DNA of 64,000 bases, from assembly GCA_948144175.1 (NCBI GenBank), contig CANXME010002010.1, positions 992,001-1,056,000 on the forward strand, read 5' to 3'. The notes under the pieces were generated by a model. The model did not search any database. It was not told the origin of the DNA and saw only the letters and a program-made list of their open reading frames with translations. This stretch comes from Closterium sp. NIES-65 (taxonomy: Eukaryota; Streptophyta; Zygnematophyceae; Desmidiales; Closteriaceae). The stretch's first letter is position 1; each line of letters opens with the position of its first letter. Positions 21,280 through 31,395 of the stretch are shown here, in pieces. The position numbers and the translations under genes were made by a program.

Positions 21280-21815
21280 TCAGCCAGGGAGACTAAGCGG
21301 CGTAAGCGTGGTGCGGTCTAGAAAGAAGGAGCGGGAAGCACCTAAGTCAAGGGTGAAGGTGTGCAAGGCCTGAGCCGACGTGGTACCTGAGAGAGCAGAC
21401 TCACCAGCACCTGGGGCAGTATACGCACTAGCACCTGGAGCAGCAGCCTCACCAGCACCTAGAACAGCAGCCTCAATGCCCGGGTCATGCGGAACGCACA
21501 GGTAACAGTCACCCTCATCACTAGTAGACACAGCATACATGGCAGCAAGAATAGCATCAAATTCAAGATCAAAGATAGCAACCCCCGCCCGAGACAGCTC
21601 TCCCCAGCGAGGGATCTCAGTGGCGTCAGGGAACAAATGACGCCAAGCGTCCGTCAGGCGGCCGAAGTAGCGCTGGGTGGAGTGCGTGCCCCCGCACTGC
21701 TCACCAGCGCAGTCGCCTGTACGGAGGACGTAGGTGCAGGGACCAGTACCCCCACCCCGCTGATGCCCAGTGTACCACTCACGAAGCTGCTGAGGTGACA
21801 GGGTCTCACGACCGC
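21280..21815 (-). pseudogene. Gag C-terminus and protease of copia A
   Basis: The minus frame 21636-21280 carries FPDATEIPRWGELSRAGVAI, AMYAVSTSDEGDCYLC and the protease loop FTLDLGASRSFF. The catalytic triad reads D-L-G instead of D-S-G (S to L), so protease is probably inactive. Upstream (21667-21738) lies the Cys/His block with spacing CX13CX3HX4, whose last Cys has become Tyr, and RETLSPQQLREWYTG near 21775-21815. Confidence 0.7.
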
Positions 21816-22871
21816 GCTGCTGCTACTGGCACGGACCACCACCAGAGCCACTCCTCTGCGCAGAGACACGACCAGCTCCACCGCTGCCTCCGCCACCTCC
21901 GTCACCTCCGCCACCTCCACCACCTCCGCCGCCTCCGCTCCCTCCGCCACCATCGCCGCCTCCTCCGCCTCCACTGCTGCGACCGACACCTCCACCCCCG
22001 CCACCACTCCCACCACCACCCCCACCCCCTCCACTGCCTCCACCACCACCTCCACCGCTCCCACTAGCCCCATAACGCCCTTACCCCCCTTGCCCTTGCC
22101 GGTGCGGTGCTTCCCGCTAGGGGAAGACGCAGCGCCGACCGACTCGAAGCCAACGAGGTCGGCCGTAGCAGCAGAAGTAACAGAGGGCAAGAGGGGGGAG
22201 GGAGAACACCCCTCAAAGATGGGGGTGCGAGGGTCACCACGAGAGGCTCCTACAGCGACTATGCTCTTCTCTGCTGCTAGGAGGCGCTCCTCGAGGAGGT
22301 CAACGGTGAGTGTGGTGGGGCAAACTTAGAGGAAGTGGTCCCTGACAAAGCGAAGGGAGTCAGGGAGCCGGGTGACTATGTAGTAGAGGGTGATGTACAT
22401 GGTGGGGGGGTTCTTGACACAGAACTCAGCAGGAAGTTCAGCGCGGTAGCGAGTGTCACTAGTGCGAAGGTGCCTAATGAGGTCAGCGACTGTGTGAAAG
22501 GCAGCAAGGTCAGGGAACAGGTACGGTAGCATGAGGCGGCTAAGCGCAGCAGCGGCAGGGGAAGAGTAGCGTGCAACTACAGCGTCGTACAAGGTCTTAG
22601 CACTCTTGTACTGGCTAAAGTGCGCACGCTCAGTGGTCGGTAAGTGGCGACGCACAGCAAGACGTGCAGCAGCATCGCGTGTGGCCCACTGTGAGCGAAC
22701 AGTGCTGTCAGCAGTAGCAGGTGGGGCAGGAGAGACACCAGAGGTGAGATCGAACAGGGAGAGTCCGTCTGCCCTATCACACTGTAAGAACAACTGGAGG
22801 TCATCGACCCAGACCTCAAAGTCAACAGCACGACCCTCAGTATCAAAGGTAAGGACACTGGGGGTAGCCAT
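21816..22871 (-). pseudogene. Gag of copia A
   Basis: Starts with ATG at 22871 (MATPSVLTFDTEGRAVDFEV), matching the gag starts of B and C. The open part to 22326 contains YKSAKTLYDAVVARYSSP, LPYLFPDLAAF and YITLYYIVTRLPDSL, typical of a copia gag capsid region; a TAA then interrupts. The continuation has KHRTGKGKGGKG and a Gly-rich tail that is frame-shifted (runs reading VVEAVEG or GGGGSGG depending on frame). Gag would form the virus-like particle. Confidence 0.8.
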
Positions 22872-22949
22872 GACTGCAGTGGCCTAGCAGGGAGTGAGCT
22901 CACCAGTCCAAGGGAGTAGGGCCGAGGCGCGCTGGTAGGAACAGTAGTG

Positions 22950-23908
22950 GCTCGATGGCAGGGCGGCTCGGCGGCTCGGCTGCTGGGCGACACGGCGGCT
23001 CAGCGGCTCGGCGGCTCGGCTGCTGGGCGGCTCGACGGCTCGGCGGCTCAGCTGTTGGGCGGCTCGGCTGCTGGGCGGCTCGGCGGCTGGGTCGCTGGGC
23101 GGCTCGGCTGTCGGGCGCCTCGGCTGCTGGGCGGTTGGCGGTGTGGTGGCTCGGCTGCTCAGCTGCTGGGCGGCTCAGCGGTGAAGGGGCCGGTAGAGGC
23201 GGCGACAGGGCCGCGAAGAGGCGGCGACGGGGCCACGAAGAGCGGCGACGGGGCCGTGAAGAGAGGCGACGGGGCCGCTAGGGGCGGCGACGGGGCCGCT
23301 AGGGTCGGCGACGGGGCGGGTAGGGTCGGCGGCGGGGCCGCTAAGGGCGGCAAGGTGGCCGCGAAGGGCTGTGACGGGGCCTCCAGGGGTGGCGACGGGG
23401 CCGCTAGGGTCGGCGACGGGGTCGTAGAGGGGCCGTAAGGGGCCTAGAGGGGGCGGGGACGGGGAAGTAAGGGGCGGCGACGGGGCCACAAGGGGCGGCA
23501 ACGGAGCCGCGAAGGGGCCGCGAGGGGCCTGGAGGGGCAGCGACGGGGCCTAGAGAGGCGGCGACGGGGCCGCGAAGGGGCTGCGAGGGGCCTAGAGGGG
23601 CAGCAACGGGGCCGCGAAGGGGCCGCGAGGGGCCTAGAGGGGCGGCGACGAGGCCGCTAGAGGCGGCAACGGGGCCGCAAAGGGGGCCGCGACGGGCCTA
23701 GAGGGGCGGCGACGGGGCCGTAAGAGGGGCCGTGAGGGGCCGCGAAAGGGGCCGCGAGGGGCCTGAGGAGGGCGCGACGGGCCGCTAAGGGCTAGGGACG
23801 CGACGGGAGGGAGGGCACACGGGGTGCGACTCGGAAAGAAGGGAAGCGCGCTACGGGCAGGAAAAACATTTTCAGTGGTGGGCCCTAGGAAACGTTCCCA
23901 CTAGGGAA
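22950..23908 (-). repeat. Repetitive 5' leader of copia A
   Basis: Two repeat fields between primer binding site and gag: near gag, units of GGCGGCTCGGCTGCTGGGC type (22955-23190); near the LTR, units of GGCGGCGACGGGGCCGC type (23190-23790). The same two fields in the same order occur in B and C. The open frames here are products of the repeats. Confidence 0.8.
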
Positions 23909-23922
23909 CCTGCTCTTTACCA
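23909..23922 (-). promoter_or_regulatory. Primer binding site of copia A
   Basis: The minus strand reads TGGTAAAGAGCAGG, directly inside the 5' LTR; a variant of the initiator-Met tRNA site TGGTATCAGAGC. Confidence 0.7.
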
Positions 23923-24048
23923 TGTGAAAGAACAAGGAATTATTGCATTGAGGAGCATGAGGAGTACAAGTAGGAAACCCTAAAGTGTTGTACCCCATAT
24001 GAGCTACCCCACTACAGCCTACACAGACTATAGCATATAAGTCTGACA
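23923..24048 (-). repeat. 5' LTR of copia A
   Basis: 126 bp, TGTGAAAGAACAAGG to AGTCTGACA on the plus strand. Followed by the second AACAT duplication and the resumed gypsy LTR. Confidence 0.9.
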
Positions 24049-24053
24049 AACAT

Positions 24054-24312
24054 CGCGTACACCAACAGCCGTTGTTCGCCCGTTACTGCTAACGGGGCTT
24101 TGCCAATTTCGCGCGCACTGTTACACCAAACCATGCATCGCTGGCCTGGCCGAGTCGGCCTACGCTTCGGGGCTAGCTCGTACCTTGATGCCAGCCTAGC
24201 AATAGCTAGCTCACACGTACTGCGTAACCGTTGCATATTATTGCACGTAAGTTTTAGCTCATGCTTTCGCTCATACTTGTCACGATTTCGGTGCCGACCA
24301 ACGATGTTAGCA
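24054..24312 (+). repeat. 5' LTR of the gypsy element, right fragment
   Basis: CGCGTACACCAACAGCCG... aligns with the 3' LTR (43421 onward), including CTGGCCTGGCCGAGTCGGCC and TCATACTTGT. Similarity fades after about 24282; the exact end (24282 to 24312) is uncertain and no clear primer binding site was found. Confidence 0.65.
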
Positions 24313-24408
24313 CTGCCGTCGCCGATGTCACTGAAGCCGCAGCGTCCGCCTTGCTTTGACCCTAGTTAACAGGGTGGTCCTACCGTTTAGGGTGGTCTTA
24401 CGAAGAAT

Positions 24409-25130
24409 GTGTTCTTCGACGCCAACTACATCTCGGAGGATTCGGCGAAGATTCGCTACGCCGTGTCACTGATGCGAGGACCCACCATTGACTGGTGGCG
24501 CGTCATTGTCACGAAGTCGATAGACTACGCGACTCTACCAACACGCAAGGACAAACCGGACCCTGAGCGCCGTCGTATTTTGTGGAGGTGCCCCAATATC
24601 GCACGTGGGACACGTGGTGCACAGGTCTGCGTGCACGATTCGAGCCAATCGCGGCTTTAATCGCGGCGCGTCAGAGTCTCCGCACTTGGCGCCAGCTTGG
24701 TTTCGTTCACGACTACACCAGCGGATTCTTGGCGATGTGCGAGTAGGTGGGCTACATGCACGAGTGCGAACGCATCGACCGCTACATCGGCGGCCTGAAA
24801 CATGCAATTGCCCAGGAAATCCAGCTCCGCAACGTCACGCAATTCCAGGACATCCTCGCCATGGCGGATTAGCTCGACTTCTTACACCGACCGAGACCGA
24901 GGTCCTACAAAAGCAACAGCAACTGGGGACATCGATCTCGTGGGATGAACGAGCACGCCACGATACGTGCCGTCGCCGCGAATGCTGCTGCCGCACCGTT
25001 CAAAGGGCGCTGCTTCGCGTGTAATCGGCCGGGATACCATAAGAGTGAATACTCGGAAATCGCTAAGGGAAAGGGGGAAGTTGAGCAGCACAAACAGACC
25101 AAGCAGCAGGGAAACGCTGAGAGTCAGTAG
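24409..25130 (+). pseudogene. Gag of the gypsy element
   Basis: The first part (24409-24545) reads VFFDANYISEDSAKIRYAVS, then MRGPTIDWWR, close to the gypsy gag pattern ending in WW. After frameshifts a zinc knuckle appears at 25011-25052: CFACNRPGYHKSEY, spacing CX2CX4HX4 with the last Cys replaced by Tyr. There is no plausible ATG; the start has decayed. Confidence 0.65.
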
Positions 25131-25269
25131 CAGACGAGCCCTCTACCAACAGGTTACGTCGCTCGCCCGACCCAACCGACCCTCACCGAGTGATTGTGCC
25201 GGTCCACGTCATCGACCACACCCGGCCGAATAAGGATGGTACCGCGGTAGATAGCCCCATACTCCTTAG

Positions 25270-25871
25270 TGGGAAGATTGGGACAGACTTAGTTCAAATC
25301 TTCGCAGACGGGGGAGCTAGCCGCAGCCTCATCAACACTTCCACAGCAGGCCACTAGACATGTGTTTACCTGAGATTGACGCAAGACTGGTTGACGGCAC
25401 GCCACTGGCGATACGGGAGCGTGTGGACCGAGTTCGGATTCGATGCGGGGGCAAATTCACATTTAGCCTGGAAATGCTCGCAACAACCCTCGACGGAACC
25501 GACATTTTACTCGGCCGTGATTGGCTGCGACGACACAATCTGCGAATCAACTGGACGACGGGTGACTGCACCGTGGGAGTGAACAGTAACAACATCGCCT
25601 TTCCTCGCAGGGGCTCGCCTGAGTCTTCGTCGGTGCGTGTCAACGCAATCACGATGAAACGCGCCTTTTTTGCAGGAGCTGACGTGTATGCGATTGTCAT
25701 TTGGGAAACTGAGGCAGCACACAAGGGAAGCGATTTACAAAAACTGCTCGCCGACGTATGGGATGACCTAGCAGGGCTACTGAAGCAGTACAGTGGGATT
25801 TTCCCGGAGACTTGCCAACAGGACTGCCACCTCAACGACCGCACGACCACACGATAGAACTAGAACCGGGG
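25270..25871 (+). pseudogene. Protease and protease-RT linker of the gypsy element
   Basis: IFADGGASRSLI (near 25300) matches the retropepsin loop LxDxGASxxxI, with Gly in place of Ser or Thr after Asp. The frame 25360-25857 continues with LDGTDILLGRDWLRRHNLRI, the typical end of gypsy protease, then a linker ending in SGIFPE. The block leading into RT continues to 25871, where copia B is inserted. Confidence 0.75.
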
Positions 25872-26001
25872 TGTCGAACTTATATGCTATAGTCTGTTTA
25901 GGCTGTAGTGGGGTAGTCAATATGGGGTACAACATTTTAGGGTTTCCTACTTGTACTCCTCATGCTGCTCAATGCAATCATTCCTTCCTCAGATTCTCAC
26001 A
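25872..26001 (+). repeat. 5' LTR of copia B
   Basis: 130 bp, TGTCGAACTT to ATTCTCACA. It contains TAGGCTGTAGTGGGGTAG and TTAGGGTTTCCTACTTGTA, the core shared with the other LTRs of the lineage. It has a CTGCTCAATG-like 10-bp segment absent from the 3' LTR. Confidence 0.93.
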
Positions 26002-26015
26002 TGGTATAGAGCAGG
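26002..26015 (+). promoter_or_regulatory. Primer binding site of copia B
   Basis: TGGTATAGAGCAGG immediately follows the LTR; a variant of the initiator-Met tRNA site. Confidence 0.75.
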
Positions 26016-26995
26016 TTCCCTAGTGGGAACGCTTCCTGACGGCCCACCACTATTTTTTATTTTTTCTGCCCGGAGCACGCTCCTCTCCTGCCCGAGTCGC
26101 GCCCCGTGTGCCCTCCATCCTGTCGCGTCCTAGCCCTTAGCGGCCCGTCGCGCCCTTCTCAGGCCCCTAGCGGCCCCTTTCGCGGCCCCTCGTGGCCCCT
26201 CTCACGTCCCCGTCGCCACCCTGCCGGCCCCGTTTCCGACCCTAGCGGCCCCGTAGCCGACCCTCGTGGCCCCGTAGCCGCCCTAAGCGGCCCCGTCGCC
26301 GCCCTCTTGGCCCCGTCGCCGACCCTTGCGGCCCCGTCGCCGCCCTAAACGGCCCCGTCGCCGCCCTATACGGCCCCGTCGCTGACCCTTACGGGCCTAT
26401 CGCCGCCCTACGCGGCCCCGTCGCCGCCCCATCGGCCCCGTCGCCGACCCCTGCGGCCGCGATGCCGCCCTAAGCGGCCCCGTTGCCGACCCTACCGGCC
26501 CCGTCGCCGCCCATTCGGCCCCGTTGCCAACCCTACGGGCCCCTTCGCCGACCCTACCGGCCTTGTCGCCGCCCTTAGCGGCCCCGTCGCCGCCCTGCCG
26601 GCCCCGTCGCCGCCGTACCGGCCCGGTAGCTGCCCTCAGCGGCCCCGTCGCCGCCCCTTCACGGCCCCGTCGCCGTCTCTACCGGCCCCTTCGACGCCGC
26701 CAGCAGCCCAGCAGCCGAGGCGCCCACCAGCCGAGCAGCCAAGCCGGCAAGCAGCCGAGCTGCCGCGCCACCCAGCAGCCGAGCCGCCGAGACACCCTGC
26801 AGCCGAGCCGCCGAGCCGCCCAGCAGACGAGCCGCCGATCCGCCCAACAGCCGAGCCGCCGAGCCGCCCAGCAGCCGAGCCGCCGAGCCGCCGAGCCGCC
26901 GAGCAGCCGAGCTGCCGAGCCGCCCTTCCTTCCGGCGCGCCCCGGCCCGACTTCCTTCGACTGGTGAGCTTACTCCCTGATAGACCCCTACAGTC
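26016..26995 (+). repeat. Repetitive 5' leader of copia B
   Basis: First irregular 18-20-bp units around GGCCCCGTCGCCGCCCTA (26140-26690), then units around AGCAGCCGAGCCGCCGAGCC (26700-26930). Same arrangement as in A and C. Pro/Ser/Arg-rich ORFs here follow from the repeats. Confidence 0.8.
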
Positions 26996-28293
26996 ATGGC
27001 TACCCCCAGTGTCCTTACCTTTGATACTGAGGGTCGAGCTATAGACTTTGAGGTCTGGGTCGATGACCTCCAGCTGTTCTTACAGTGCGATAGGGCGGAC
27101 GGACTCTCACTGTTCGATCTCACCTCTGGTGTCTCTCCTACCCCGCCTGCTACAACTGACAGCACTGTTCGCTCACAGTGGGCCACACGCGATGCTGCTA
27201 CACGTCTTGCTGTGCGTCGCCAATTACCGACCACTGAGCGTGCGCACTTTAGCCAGTACAAGAGTGCTAAGACCTTGTATGACGCTGTAGTTGCACGTTA
27301 CTCCTCCCCTGCCACTGCTGCGCTTAGTCGCCTCATGCTGCCGTACCTGTTCCCTGACCTTGCTGCCTTTCCCACAGTCGCTGACCTCATTACACACCTT
27401 CGCACTAGTGACACTCGCTACCGCGCTGCGCTTCCCGCTAAGTTCTGTGCCAAGAACCCCCCCCCCATGTACATCACCCTCTACTACATAGTCACCCGGC
27501 TCCCTGACTCCCTTCGCTTAGTCAGGGACCACTTCCTCTCAATTTGGCCTAACACACTCACCGTTGACCTCCACGAGGAGCGCCTCCTAGCAGCAGAGAA
27601 GAGCATAGTCGCTGTAGGAGCCTCTCGTGGTGACCCTCGCACCCCCGTCTTTGAGGGGTGTTCTCCCTCCCCCCTCTTGCCCTCTGTTGTATGTACTGCT
27701 GCGGCCGACCTCGTTGGTTCCGAGTCGGTCGGCGCTGCGTGTGTCCCTAGCGGGAAGCACCGCACCGGCAAGGGCAAGGGGGGCAAGGGAGCTGGGGGGG
27801 GCAGTGGGGGAGGTGGAGGTGGTTGTTGAGGCAGTGGAGTGGGTGGGGGTGGTGGTGGGAGTGGTGGTGGGGGTGGAGGAGTCGGTGGCAACAGTGGAGG
27901 CGGAGGAGGCGGCAGGGGTGGCGGAGGGAGCGGAGGCGGCAGTGGTGGCAGAGGCGGCGGAGGTGGCGGAGGCAGCGGAGGTGGTGGTGGAGCTGGACGT
28001 GGCTCTGCGCAGAGGAGTGGCTCCGGTGGTGGTAAGCGCCAGCAGCAGCAGCGCAGTCGTGAGACCCTGTCCCCTCAGCAGCTTCGTGAGTGGTACGCTG
28101 GGCGTCAGCGGGATGGGGGTGCGTCCTCCGTACAGGCGACCGCGCTGGTGAGCACTGCGGGGGCACGCACTCCTCCCAGCGTTGCCTCGGCCGCCTGACG
28201 GACGCCTGGCGTCATCAGTTCCCTGACGCCACTGAGATCCCTCGCTGGGGAGAGCTGTCTAGGGCTGGGGTAGCTATCTTTGATCTTGACTAG
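26996..28293 (+). pseudogene. Gag of copia B
   Basis: ATG at 26996 (MATPSVLTFDTEGRAIDFEV). Capsid-like region with VRSQWATRDAATRLAVRR, YKSAKTLYDAVVARYSSP and YITLYYIVTRLPDSLRLV, then KHRTGKGKGGKG. A TGA at 27827-27829 interrupts a Gly-rich tail that otherwise stays in frame to RETLSPQQLREWYAGRQ (28051-28106). A small deletion near 28117 shifts the Cys/His block (CVLRTGDRAGEH, then CGGTHSSQRC) into another frame, which ends at a TAG at 28291. Confidence 0.85.
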
Positions 28294-28311
28294 GATGCTA
28301 TTCTTGCTGCC

Positions 28312-28812
28312 ATGTATGCTGTGTCTACTAGTGATGAGGGTGACTGTTACCTGTGTGTTCCGCCTGACCCGGTCATTGAGGCTGCTGCTCTAGGTGCTGG
28401 TGAGGCTGATTCTCCAGGTGCTAGTGCGTCTGCTGCCCCAGGTGCTGGTGAGTCTGCTCTCTCAGGTACTACATCGGCTCACGCCTTGCACACCTTCACC
28501 CTTGACTCGAGTGCTTCCCGCTCCTTCTTCCGAGACCGCACCACGCTTACGCCGCTTAGTCGGCCGGTTGCGGTCTCCTTGGCGGACCCCTCTGGGGGTC
28601 CTGTCCTTGCTAGCTTCTCCACTGTCTTACCGTGTCCGGCAGCCCCCTCTGGCACTCTATCCGGTCTCTACCTCCCCTCGTTCTCTACGAACTTGGTGAG
28701 TGGAGCTGATCTGCAGGATCATTCGGTTCACCAGTTCACACCTGCGAGTCAGCGGGTGACCCACTGTACGTGTGCTCGGACGGGCCGACACTTGGCCACG
28801 TTTACCCGTTAG
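28312..28812 (+). pseudogene. Protease region of copia B
   Basis: AMYAVSTSDEGDCYLCVP, Ala/Gly-rich repeats with ALGAGE-type units, then FTLDSSASRSFFRD. The active-site loop is D-S-S rather than D-S-G, which should inactivate the protease. Ends at TAG 28810-28812, where the intact relative has CAG (Gln). Confidence 0.8.
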
Positions 28813-31395
28813 CCAGGGTCGAGCCTGTACACACTGACCACTGAGTCTACTCCTGTTACGTTGTCTGGTCAGGTAGCTGCGTCGAGTCAGGTGGTTGCTG
28901 CATTGGCCAGGTCTGGTCGTGAGTTTGCGCCCTGCTCGTGTCGTCTCCTGTCCCCATAGACTCTCCTTTGGCACCACCGCCTTGGTCACCCTTCCCTGCC
29001 TCGTCTCCGAGGCATGGCCTCCCGAGTCCTTGTCTCTGGTCTCCCCAGGTCTCTTCCTCCCCTTACTCCGGGGCCTGCCCCTACCTGCGTCCCTTGTGTC
29101 GAGGGGCGGCAGCGCGCTGCTCCTCACTCCTCCGAGTTTCCTCCAACAGAGGCTACCATGCAGACTCTTCACATGGACGTGTGGGGCCCCGCCCGCGTCC
29201 GTGGCCAGGGTCACGAGCGTTACTTCCTGTTGGTGGTTGACGACTACTCGCGTTACACCACGGTGTTTCCCTTGCGCAGCAAGGGTGACGTCACTGAGGT
29301 GTTGATCGACTGGATCCGTGCAGCTCGTCTCCAGCTCAGAGAGAGTTTCGGCTCGAACTTTCCTGTTCTGCGTCTGCTCTCTGACAGAGGCGGAGAGTTT
29401 TCCGCTGCCCGTCTGAGAGCCTTCTGTCGTGCACAGGGCATCCGCAAGACCTTCACGCTTCCGGCCTCTCCACAGCAAAATGGGATTGCTGAGCGCCGCA
29501 TTGGCATGGTCATGGACGTCGCTCGTACGTCCATGATCCATGCAGCTGCTCCCCATTTTCTGTGGCCGTTTCCGGTTCAGTACGCGGCGCATCAGCTCAA
29601 TCTTCAGCCCCGGGTCTCCTTGCCAGAGACCTCCCCCACCTTGCGGTAGACGGGGAAGGTCGGCGATGCGTCTGCGTTCCGGGTCTGGGTATCTCGGGCG
29701 TTTGTCCGCGACTTGTCAGCGGACAAGCTGTCCCCCCGTGCTGTTCCCTGCGTCTTCCTTGGCTTCCCCCCTGACGCGCCTGGTTGGCAGTTCTACCACC
29801 CCACCTCGCGCCGTGTTCTGTCCTCCCAGGACGTCACCTTTGACGAGTCGGTGCCTTACTACCGTCTCTTCACCTACCGCACTGCGCCCCTCCCCCCGCC
29901 GCCGCTCTTCCTTGCGCCAGGTCCTCCCCCGGTAGACCCCCTCCCCCCTCAGGGTCCTGCCCCGTCAGGTGTGTCCCAGGTATACGCAGGTGAGCCTGTC
30001 GAGGTAGCTGTTGACTATGGTGCTGCTAGGGGCGCTGTGCCTGCGGGTGCCGGGTCTGGGGATGCGAAGCCTGGAGGTGCTGAGCCTGGGGGTGTTGAGA
30101 CTGGGGGTGCTGAGCCTGGGGGTGCTGAGACTGGGGGTGCTAAGCCTGGGGGTGCAGAGCAGGGGGGTGCGGAGCCTGGGGGTGCAGGGTCTACTCGTGT
30201 GGCCTCTGGCGGTGCTTCGTCGAGGCGGGAGCTCCTCTCTCCGCAGGAGCTGCGCGAGTGGTTTGCTCGGCACTGGAGCCGTGCTGCTGGAGCTGGAGGT
30301 CCTACTGTTGGTGCTGGTCCTGGAGGTGCTCGTCCTGGCGGTTCTGGAGCTGCTGGGACTAGGAGTTCTCCTGAAGGTGCTACTGGAGCTGGTGCTGCTG
30401 GAGCTGGAGCTGCTGGAGCTGGAGCTGCTGGGGGTGTTGGCGCTGGTGGTTCTGCTGGCGCTGGTGCTTCTGAGGGTGCTGGAGCTGGCGCTGGTGCTTC
30501 TGAGGGTGCTGGTGTTGGCGCGGTTGGAGCTGGAGGTGCTGCTGGTGCTGGTGCTGCCGCTGGGGGTACTGGTGCTGTCCCTGCTAGTTCTGGAGGCGAC
30601 TCGTGGCCGAGGCCGTACTTCGTTCCGCTCCTTGAGCAGCTTCTTGGTCTCCCGCCTTCTACTGGTCCTGCTGCTCCCTTAGCGTGTCCACAGCCTGTCC
30701 AGTCGCGGTCACAGTTACAGCCCGCCTCCCCCCTGCCTGCTCCTTCTCCCTACATTGGTCCTACTGGAGGTCTAGCTGAGCGTCGTGAGCCTACGTCTCG
30801 TCCTGCGTCACCTGTTCGTGCTGCTCGCACTAGTTGTTGTGCTACGCGTCCGCGTCCTTCTGCGGTCCCCGGCACACACCAGATGGCACTGCGTCCTTCC
30901 ACTGCTCCTCTGCGGGTCCCGTTGCCGTCTCCTCCAGAGTCCTCTCTTCCTACTCTTGCTGACCCTGAGTCTGACTCTCTTCATGCTGACAGTCCTACTG
31001 TCACGCGTCTCCTGGCTACTTCTGTCATTGACCCCTCTTTTGCGTCCACTGCTGCGTCTACCTTAGTTGCTGAGCTTGTCGACTTTGCTGCTCGCTGTCG
31101 TCTAGACTTTGCAGCTAGTCTTGTTGCTGAGTCTAAGTCTGTCTATCCTCCGTCCGTCGGGGGTGAGTGTGCTCTTAGCACGGACGTCCTTGAGGACAGG
31201 CAGGAGGAGTTCCAGTGCTTTGCTGCTGCTTTGCCTCATCTCGTGTCCACGCTAATTGTCCCTGAGGGAGACCCGGATGCACCAGGCATCCAGACTCCTC
31301 GATCGTACGCTGAGGCGATCGATGGTCCCTACTCCTCACAGTGGCAGTCAGCCATGGACGCAGAGATGGCTTCTTGGAAGTCCACAGGCACCTAG
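28813..31395 (+). pseudogene. Integrase and Gly/Ala-rich spacer of copia B
   Basis: One frame with three transition-type stops (near 28957, at 29647-29649 and 31393-31395). Contains LWHHRLGHPSLPRLRG, CVPCVEG, HMDVWGPARVRGQG, DDYSRYTTVFPL, LLSDRGGEFSAARL, PQQNGIAERRIG, the FYHPTSRRVLSSQDVTFDES end block, then the spacer: repeats of GGAEPGGAE type (30040-30190), RRELLSPQELREWFARHW (30229-30275) and Gly/Ala runs (30280-30600). It leads into the pre-RT block PEGDPDAPGIQTPRSYAEAI. The zinc site, both catalytic Asp and the Glu are present. Confidence 0.85.

Larger units (their letters stand above)
16668..24048 (-). mobile_element. Ty1/copia element A, complete but degenerate, minus strand
   Basis: 7381 bp with 126-bp LTRs at both ends (16668-16793 and 23923-24048) and an exact target-site duplication AACAT (16663-16667 and 24049-24053) in the gypsy 5' LTR. 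Minus-strand order: primer binding site, repetitive leader, gag, protease, integrase, Gly/Ala spacer, RT, RNase H, polypurine tract. In-frame stops and frameshifts occur in gag, at the spacer-RT boundary, in RT and in RNase H, so it cannot move by itself. Confidence 0.9.

Noticed and set aside
22947..23501. ORFs rich in RLGGSAA or PSPPLAAP in the copia A leader
   Set aside because: Products of tandem repeats in the leader; all frames are open because stop codons are rare in the units.
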